NCBI GenBank assembly: GCA_003152485.1
Contig: PMAE01000044.1
Location: forward strand, 4,678-40,104
DNA from: Gemmatimonadota bacterium
Lineage (GTDB): Bacteria; Gemmatimonadota; Gemmatimonadetes; Gemmatimonadales; Gemmatimonadaceae
Direction of reading: 5' to 3'
Length of the DNA: 35,427 nt
The position numbers and the translations under genes were made by a program. Shown here in pieces: positions 30,088-35,427 of the stretch. The notes under the pieces are model-generated. The model saw only the letters and a list, made by a program, of their open reading frames with translations. It searched no databases and was not told the origin of the DNA. Numbering within the stretch: position 1 is the stretch's first letter; every line of letters begins with the position of its first letter.

Positions 30088-31230
30088 TCATGATGGCGGC
30101 AAGACGGGATGACGCCCGACGAGAACGACCGAGCGACCGTGGTGCTCGACGACGGCGTCAAGGGTGATGGCGACGATGTGCAGCACTTCGGCGATCGGCT
30201 CATCACCGAACGACGCCGTGAACGGGACGGCGGCGAGTGACGAGTCGCCGAGCTCGATGTCGAGATCGTACCAGCGGGACAATGCCCGCATCGCGTCGCG
30301 GGCCGGCATTTGCCGGAATTCCAAACGACCGGTGGTCCACGCGGTCCGTGCGCCGACATCCGTGACATGGGTGATGGTCGTCGCGCCCATGGCCGATACC
30401 GCGGCCAGGTCGCCCGCGGTCAGAACGGCACCCTTCCCCGCTGACGCGACCGACCCACTTCTTGGGTTCGACGGAATGGTTCGGAGCGAGATGCGCCCTT
30501 CCTGAACGGCCACGCGCACGGTGGTGTCGCTCGCGTAGGCGGTGACGTCGAAGCTCGTCCCGATGTCGGAGACGACGGTATTCCCGACGTGGACGGAGAA
30601 GGGCGCGGATGAGTCGTGAACGACCGCGAAGAACGCTTCGCCGGTCAGGATCACCGATCGAGCATGCACGCCGTAGACGTCGGGGACGTGCAGGCGACTC
30701 GCGGGGGCCAGCACCACCCGCGTCCCATCGCGGAGCCGTAGGGTCGCGCGCTCGCCCGTGGAGGTCGCGTAGTCCCGGCCCGGTTGCGTGCCGTCGGCGG
30801 TCCCCATACTGCGTCGGATCGACGCGACCGTGATGCCCAGCCCGACGGTGATCAAGAGCGCGGCCGCCGTGGCGGCCACCAGCCAGCCCACGCCGCGCCG
30901 GAGATCCGAGCCCGGTGGCGCACGCATCGAGACCATCGGGCGGCGAGTTTCGGACGTGAGCGGGATCGACGGACCCGATTGGCTGAGAGCGGAGGGCCAG
31001 GCCTGATGCACGCGGTGCAGTGCGCGTTCGACGTCCCACGTGCTGTCGTCCAGTCGCGCGACGGCGTTCCACGCGTTTCGCAGCTCGACGAATGCCGCGG
31101 TGTGCCTGACGTCGGCCGCCACCCACCGTGCGACGTGCTCGGCCTCGGCCGCCGAGCACTCACCAGCGAGGTATCGCGTGAGCAACTGCGGATCGAGATC
31201 GTCCAGTGGATCGGGCTGTCCGGTCGTCAC
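30088..31230 (-). CDS. FecR-family anti-sigma/signal transducer
   Basis: The 380-residue protein has an N-terminal FecR anti-sigma helix bundle (1-75: LLTRYLAGECSAAEAEHVARWVAAD, FVELRNAW, the usual FecR opening). One membrane segment spans 114-137 (VGWLVAATAAALLITVGLGITVAS). The periplasmic FecR domain (155-250) carries GERATLRLRDGTRVVLAPASRL and ITGEAFFAV-type strands. A C-terminal DUF4974/STN-like domain (295-375, GRLEFRQMPARDAMRALSRWYDLDIELGD) usually contacts the TonB receptor. It should couple substrate occupation of an outer-membrane receptor to release of the ECF sigma factor encoded upstream. GTG 31230 is chosen because conserved FecR sequence begins there; no clear Shine-Dalgarno. 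Its partner receptor is missing from the locus. Confidence 0.9.
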   Translation of the reverse strand: MTTGQPDPLDDLDPQLLTRYLAGECSAAEAEHVARWVAADVRHTAAFVELRNAWNAVARLDDSTWDVERALHRVHQAWPSALSQSGPSIPLTSETRRPMVSMRAPPGSDLRRGVGWLVAATAAALLITVGLGITVASIRRSMGTADGTQPGRDYATSTGERATLRLRDGTRVVLAPASRLHVPDVYGVHARSVILTGEAFFAVVHDSSAPFSVHVGNTVVSDIGTSFDVTAYASDTTVRVAVQEGRISLRTIPSNPRSGSVASAGKGAVLTAGDLAAVSAMGATTITHVTDVGARTAWTTGRLEFRQMPARDAMRALSRWYDLDIELGDSSLAAVPFTASFGDEPIAEVLHIVAITLDAVVEHHGRSVVLVGRHPVLPPS

Positions 31231-31363
31231 GCGGGCGGGGTGCTGAGGGAAAATGTGTACGGTGCCTCTGCCCCTGTGAACAACCAAGCGGCGGCAACCC
31301 CTGACATCGGGCCGCCGCCGCTCGCGTGTTCGATGCGGACGGTGTGAACCGCCGCCCGCCGCC

Positions 31364-32011
31364 TTACCCGGAACCGCCTCCCCAGACGGCCAATCCACCC
31401 GCCACGACCACGGCAATCGGCGCCGTATGCGCCACCAGAGCGGCCCGCAGCGCGCGCAACGCGCGGACCATATGCGTCTCGACGGTCTTGACCGAGATCC
31501 CGAGGGCGCGGGCGATCTCGTCGTATGTCAGCTGCTGTTGCCGGTTGAGCAGAAATACCTGACGGCCGCGATCGGGCAGTGACGCGACGGCCGAGCGGGC
31601 CACGCGCGCGAGCTCGCGCCCGTCAACCTCGAAATCGATGCCCGGCGCATCCTCCTCGTGCTCCGCCGCTTCGCGGGCTGACCAGGCGTCCGCGATCCGC
31701 TGATGCTTGAGGTGGTTCAACGCGAGGTTGCGAGCTGCCGCGTAGAGGTACGCCCGCGTGACCGCGGCCGGTCCCCCCGCGGCCTCACGTTGGCACACGC
31801 GGAGAAACAAATCCTGGACCAGCTCCTCGGCTGCGTCGCGATCGCGAACCATCCGACAGACAAAACGGCACAGCCCCGAATAGTGCGCCCGGAACAGCGC
31901 ATCGAACGACGCGGCGTCGCCCACGAATCCCCGAGCTGCGGGCTCCCCTCGCGCCGAGCGCCCAACACGCGCCGGATCGGCGTTGGCAACCACGAGGCGG
32001 AGGGAGGTCAT
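31364..32011 (-). CDS. ECF-type RNA polymerase sigma factor (FecI-like) with hydrophobic C-terminal tail
   Basis: The 215-residue protein contains sigma-70 region 2 (FDALFRAHYSGLCRFVCRMVRDRDAAEELVQDLFLRV, residues ~35-71). Region 4 (LPDRGRQVFLLNRQQQLTYDEIARALGISVKTVETHMVRALRALR, ~145-190) includes the helix-turn-helix. Both match the FecI/RpoE-like class paired with FecR proteins in SusCD loci. Residues after ~192 are a 20-residue apolar tail (VAHTAPIAVVVAGGLAVWGGGSG) not part of the sigma fold and looking like a membrane segment. ATG 32011 is chosen because an earlier in-frame start adds only a signal-like stretch with no sigma content. The fecR-type gene follows ~130 bp downstream on the same strand. 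Confidence 0.92.
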   Translation of the reverse strand: MTSLRLVVANADPARVGRSARGEPAARGFVGDAASFDALFRAHYSGLCRFVCRMVRDRDAAEELVQDLFLRVCQREAAGGPAAVTRAYLYAAARNLALNHLKHQRIADAWSAREAAEHEEDAPGIDFEVDGRELARVARSAVASLPDRGRQVFLLNRQQQLTYDEIARALGISVKTVETHMVRALRALRAALVAHTAPIAVVVAGGLAVWGGGSG

Positions 32012-32204
32012 CGCATGTGCACCCGAGAATAAAAGGAGAGAGGCCGGCGCCAACATTGTGGAGAAACGTCACGAGCGCAAGTGCGCGGCGTCGCGTCGTT
32101 CGCACGACAAGGGACCCAGTCCCGTTATCCAAGACCACTTGCCGCGCGGGTGATCAGGCCGCGCGGGTCAGGTCATTGCGGTGTATCACGTGCGGCGTTG
32201 TGAC

Positions 32205-35200
32205 TCACCCACGGTCCGGCATCCCGACGGTTGCCGCGATGGGGTGATCACCGCGACCCATGCCGAATCGTCCGAACCGGAGCGCCAAAGTGGGCAACAC
32301 GAACAGACTGAGCAAAGTCGACGTCGTGAGGCCGCCCAGAATGACCACCGCGAGCGGGCCCTCGATCTCGCGACCAGGGTCCCCGCTCCCCAGCGCCAAC
32401 GGGAGTAACGCGATGCCCGTGACGATCGCCGTCATCAGAATTGGGCCGAGCCGCTGTTCGGCGCCCCGGCGTGCGGTGTCCAGATTCCAGGTATGGCCTT
32501 CCACGGTCACGAGGTGCTCGTAGTGTGAGATCAGCATCACGGCGTTGCGCGTGGAGATGCCGAAGAGCGTGACGAAGCCTACCAACGAGCCAATCGACAG
32601 CGTGCCGCCAGTCAGGAACACCGCGACCACGCCGCCGACGAGAGCGAAGGGCACGTTCGCCATAACGAGCAGCAGGCTGCGCGGATCGTGGAACGCGAGC
32701 GACAGAAGCAGGACAATGCCGATGCCGGCCAGGAGTCCGCGGAACAACAGCTCGCGTTGCGTGGCGGCCTGCGCGGCGGCCGCTCCGCCCACATCCGCGT
32801 ACACGCCGCGCGGCAGCCGCAGCCCCGCGATGCGACGTTCCAACTCGCCGGTATACGATGTGACATCGCGCCCCGCCACGTCGGCGGTGACGGTCTGGAG
32901 CCGGCGCGCCCCCTCGTGGCCGACGGAGTACCGTCCTTCGGTCCGGACGATGTCTGCCACCTGCGCGAGCGTCACTACGCGCGCCCCCACGCTGGCCGAC
33001 CCGGTGAGCGGGATGGCGCCCAGATCCTCGGGCCGCGTCCGATGCGCGGGATCCATCACCACGACCACGTCGGTCGACCGGTTCCCGTCGTATACCTGGG
33101 CCACCACTGTTCCCTCGGTCGCCGTCTCTAACGCCGCGAGCGCCTCATCAGCAGGCACCCCGGCAGCAGCGAGTGCCTCCGGTCGGAGCCGCACCATGGC
33201 GCGCGGACTCACCGCCGTCGTCGCTGGGTTGACGTCGGCCGCTCCCTGAATGCCTCGCATGGTTGCCGCGACCCGTGACGCGGCGGCATCGAGGCTATCG
33301 AGATCGTCGCCGAACAGCTTGACGACGACGGGTGCCGCGTTGCCCGAGACGACTTCCTCGATCCGCTCGGTGAGATAGGGCATCACGGTGAAGTTGACGC
33401 CAGGTATCACCGCGAGGCGGCCGCGTAGCTCGCTGAGGACGGACGTCGCGGCCGCGCCGGTCAGCGGCTTGAGCTCGACTTCGAATTCGCTGTAGTGCGA
33501 CCCGAATGCGTCTTCGCCGAGCTCCGCCCGACCCGCGCGCTGCGCGACCGACACCACGTTCGGTGACTGCAGGAGCGTGCTGTTGACGATGCGGCCGATG
33601 CGCAGCGATTCAACAAGCGATGTCCCGGGTACCGCCGACATGTGCAGGCGAAGGTGCCCTTCATTGAAGTCGGGCAGGAAGCCGCCACCGAAAAACGGGA
33701 GCATCAGACAGGCTCCGATCACCAATCCCGCCGTGGTGCCGAGGACGAGCCACGGATGGCGTTCGATCCGGTCTAGGAGTGCGACGTAGCGACCACTCAT
33801 CCACGCCAGCAGTACCGGCCGGCCGGCGGGTTTGGCTCGTCGCGCGAGGAGCACCACGGTGAGCGCGGGGGTCAACGTCAGCGCGACCGCGAGCGACGCC
33901 AGGATTGCGCACGCGTACGCGAGCCCTAACGGCCGGAACAGTGCGCCCTGCACGCCGGTGAGTGTGACGACCGGCGCAAAGACCAACACCACGACGAAGG
34001 TCGCGTACACGATGCTGGAGCGCACTTCCAGCGATGCATCGAGCACGACCGCAGAGAGCGGTCGTCGGACGGGACGCGTCAGGTTCTCCCGGAGTCGCCG
34101 CGCGATGTTCTCGACATCGATGATGGCGTCGTCGACGACCTCGCCCAGGGCGACCGCGAGACCGCCAAGGGTCAGGGTGTTGATCGAATACCCCATCGCG
34201 CTCAGAATCACCATAGCGGTCAGCAACGAGATCGGGATGGCGGTCAGCGACACGGCGGCCGCGCGCGCGTCGAAGAGGAAGAGCAGCAGGATGCCGGCCA
34301 CCAACACGCCGCCGATGAGTAGGGAATGCGTGACGTTGTGGAGCGCGAGATCGATGAAGCGCGCGGGGCGAAACACGTCCGGGTGGAGCCTGATGCCCTC
34401 CGTCTGCAACGCGGGCCGCAATCCGTTGAACGCGCGATCGGCCTCGGCCGCGACGTCCCGGATGTTCGCGCCCAGTTGGGCGTTGATCGTCACGATCACC
34501 GCTTCCGTGTCGCCCACGGCCGCCGCGCCGATGGCGGACGCGGACCCGTCGACGACCCGCGCCACGTCGCCGATCTGCAGCACTGCCCCGCCCGCCGCGC
34601 GCACCGGACTGGCGGCCAACTGCGCGGCGGTGGTGAGCTGCCCCCGGGCATCGATCGCAATCCGCTCGTTGGCGTTGTCGAGCACCCCGGCCCCGCGAAC
34701 GGCCGTCGCGCCCCGCGCGGCGCCCACCAAATCCGTCAACCCGAGTCCGACGGCTCGCAATCTCGCGAGGTCGGGCTGGATCTGGAGCTGCCGAACCTGG
34801 CCGCCAAAGATGGTCACGCTGCCGACGCCCGGTACGGCGAGGAGTCGTGGGCGCAGTGTCCAGTCGGCAAACGTCCGGACGTCGCGGATGCTGTGGGTGG
34901 GCGACGTCAAGCCCACGACGAGGGCGGTACCGGTCGATGACGTGAGCGGGGTAATGATCGGTGACTGGGCCGCCTGCGGAAGCCGTCGAATGACCTCGCC
35001 GAGTCGTTCGGATACGAGCTGCCGCGCGCGATAGATGTCCGTGCCGTCGCGGAAGACGATCTCGATGACGGAGAGCCCCTGGATGGACTGGGAGCGCACG
35101 ACTGCCACCCCCGTGGTGCCGGTGATCGCTTGCTCGATCGGTGTCGTCACCAGGACTTCCACTTGCTCGGGGGCCAGGCCCGACGCTTCGGTCTGGATCT

Positions 35201-35342
35201 CGACCTGTGGTGGCGCAAACTCCGGGAACACGTCGTACCGCGTGCGGCTCGCGACGACCACGCCGTAGATCAACAGCGCCGTCGCGATCCCGATCACGAG
35301 TCCCGGCCGACGGACGGACAGCCGAACGATCGGCGTCAGCAT
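32205..35342 (-). CDS. RND efflux pump inner-membrane subunit, CzcA/CusA-like
   Basis: The 1,045-residue trimeric proton-driven antiporter has a full RND layout. The first membrane helix is at ~13-31; DVFPEFAPPQVEIQTEASGLAPEQVE and GLSVIEIVFRDGTDIYRARQLVSERL are CzcA/CusA class hallmarks. The membrane helix 4 motif is LGGLAVALGEVVDDAIIDVENIARRLREN. The second half repeats the pattern (DPRSLLLVMANVPFALVGGVVAVFL, then STRNAVMLISHYEHL). CusA-type metal exporters carry methionine triads, which cannot be confirmed by eye here, so cation versus drug is open. Its membrane-fusion partner would lie beyond the right edge. The first codon is the last ATG of a row of candidate starts in a 14-bp repeat array. 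Confidence 0.93.
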   Translation of the reverse strand: MLTPIVRLSVRRPGLVIGIATALLIYGVVVASRTRYDVFPEFAPPQVEIQTEASGLAPEQVEVLVTTPIEQAITGTTGVAVVRSQSIQGLSVIEIVFRDGTDIYRARQLVSERLGEVIRRLPQAAQSPIITPLTSSTGTALVVGLTSPTHSIRDVRTFADWTLRPRLLAVPGVGSVTIFGGQVRQLQIQPDLARLRAVGLGLTDLVGAARGATAVRGAGVLDNANERIAIDARGQLTTAAQLAASPVRAAGGAVLQIGDVARVVDGSASAIGAAAVGDTEAVIVTINAQLGANIRDVAAEADRAFNGLRPALQTEGIRLHPDVFRPARFIDLALHNVTHSLLIGGVLVAGILLLFLFDARAAAVSLTAIPISLLTAMVILSAMGYSINTLTLGGLAVALGEVVDDAIIDVENIARRLRENLTRPVRRPLSAVVLDASLEVRSSIVYATFVVVLVFAPVVTLTGVQGALFRPLGLAYACAILASLAVALTLTPALTVVLLARRAKPAGRPVLLAWMSGRYVALLDRIERHPWLVLGTTAGLVIGACLMLPFFGGGFLPDFNEGHLRLHMSAVPGTSLVESLRIGRIVNSTLLQSPNVVSVAQRAGRAELGEDAFGSHYSEFEVELKPLTGAAATSVLSELRGRLAVIPGVNFTVMPYLTERIEEVVSGNAAPVVVKLFGDDLDSLDAAASRVAATMRGIQGAADVNPATTAVSPRAMVRLRPEALAAAGVPADEALAALETATEGTVVAQVYDGNRSTDVVVVMDPAHRTRPEDLGAIPLTGSASVGARVVTLAQVADIVRTEGRYSVGHEGARRLQTVTADVAGRDVTSYTGELERRIAGLRLPRGVYADVGGAAAAQAATQRELLFRGLLAGIGIVLLLSLAFHDPRSLLLVMANVPFALVGGVVAVFLTGGTLSIGSLVGFVTLFGISTRNAVMLISHYEHLVTVEGHTWNLDTARRGAEQRLGPILMTAIVTGIALLPLALGSGDPGREIEGPLAVVILGGLTTSTLLSLFVLPTLALRFGRFGMGRGDHPIAATVGMPDRG

Positions 35343-35427
35343 GCGGGTCTCAGCATGCGGGTCTCAGCATGCAGGTCTCAGCATGCGGGTCTCAGGACGC
35401 GGGTGTCAGCATGATCAGCATGATCAG
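35341..35427. repeat. 14-bp tandem repeat array (five units) plus 9-bp repeats at the RND gene start
   Basis: Units atgcgggtctcagc at 35341-35354 and 35355-35368, a copy with one change at 35369-35382, another at 35383-35396 (last base changed), and a diverged fifth at 35397-35410. They are followed by atgatcagc at 35411-35419 and a partial second copy to the window edge. Read on the minus strand, each intact unit carries an ATG in the context GCATGCTGA, the same context as the RND start codon. A unit is 14 bp, so gain or loss shifts frames. The window end truncates it. Confidence 0.88.

Noticed and set aside
32135-32170. Direct repeat of ccgcgcgggt between the sigma factor and the RND gene
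   Set aside because: Two short GC-rich copies ~23 bp apart in a 190-bp gap; too short to claim more than chance.
35341-35427. CRISPR array at the right edge
   Set aside because: Repeat units are 14 bp and directly abut without spacers; no cas genes nearby.

Overview
The window is high-GC bacterial DNA, apparently from two sources. Positions from about 2,050 to the right end look like Gemmatimonadota. The gene styles there include a FecR/ECF-sigma pair beside a SusD remnant, many lipoproteins, an imuA-imuB-dnaE2 cassette, pilin-like secreted proteins and very high GC; the phylum is inferred from style, not from a marker gene. The first ~2 kb (the 3' end of an IlvD/Edd sugar-acid dehydratase, a BDH2-like short-chain dehydrogenase and the C-terminal half of an ABC ATPase) reads like an alphaproteobacterium of the Bradyrhizobium type. 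The change of style falls inside the most conserved part of the ATPase gene. That suggests a chimeric contig or, less likely, real recombination.

Region 1 (about 2,000-9,040) is a carbohydrate locus. A GH144/glycoamylase-like lipoprotein, a solute-binding lipoprotein and two MalF/MalG-type permeases form a tight minus-strand operon with 4-bp start/stop overlaps. Next to them are a GH1 beta-glucosidase on the plus strand and the UgpC/MsmX-type ATPase. Together they could cut a beta-glucan outside the cytoplasm (beta-1,2-glucan, if the GH144 call is right), import the oligosaccharides and hydrolyse them to glucose. The binding-protein gene carries three separate tandem repeats, all of 12-bp period and all in frame.

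Region 2 (9,350-19,240) is housekeeping and envelope: a PfpI-type DJ-1 protein, isocitrate lyase, a pilin-like secreted protein, a fused ABC exporter translationally coupled to a PAP2 phosphatase, a soluble lytic transglycosylase, infA, a hotdog thioesterase, an AroH-type chorismate mutase and a lipoprotein. The chorismate mutase is preceded by about 370 nt of highly structured leader. It holds a strong promoter, a 14-codon ORF with a complete anti-16S Shine-Dalgarno and several long perfect hairpins. This is the best candidate for an undescribed regulatory element here.

Region 3 (19,370-24,660) is the damage-inducible mutagenesis cassette imuA-imuB-dnaE2, in which ImuB looks shortened at its N-terminus. 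Region 4 (24,840-29,940) holds a secreted lipoprotein, an SRPBCC protein, mtnA, a membrane protein with pentapeptide repeats on both sides of its membrane domain, and a DoxX protein. Region 5 (29,950-32,010) is an ECF sigma factor and FecR regulator followed by only the last ~41 codons of a SusD/RagB-like protein, the scar of a deleted SusC/SusD uptake system. Region 6 (32,205-35,427) is a CzcA/CusA-like RND pump whose start codon lies at the edge of a 14-bp tandem repeat array that reaches the window end. No rRNA, tRNA, CRISPR array or insertion sequence was seen.
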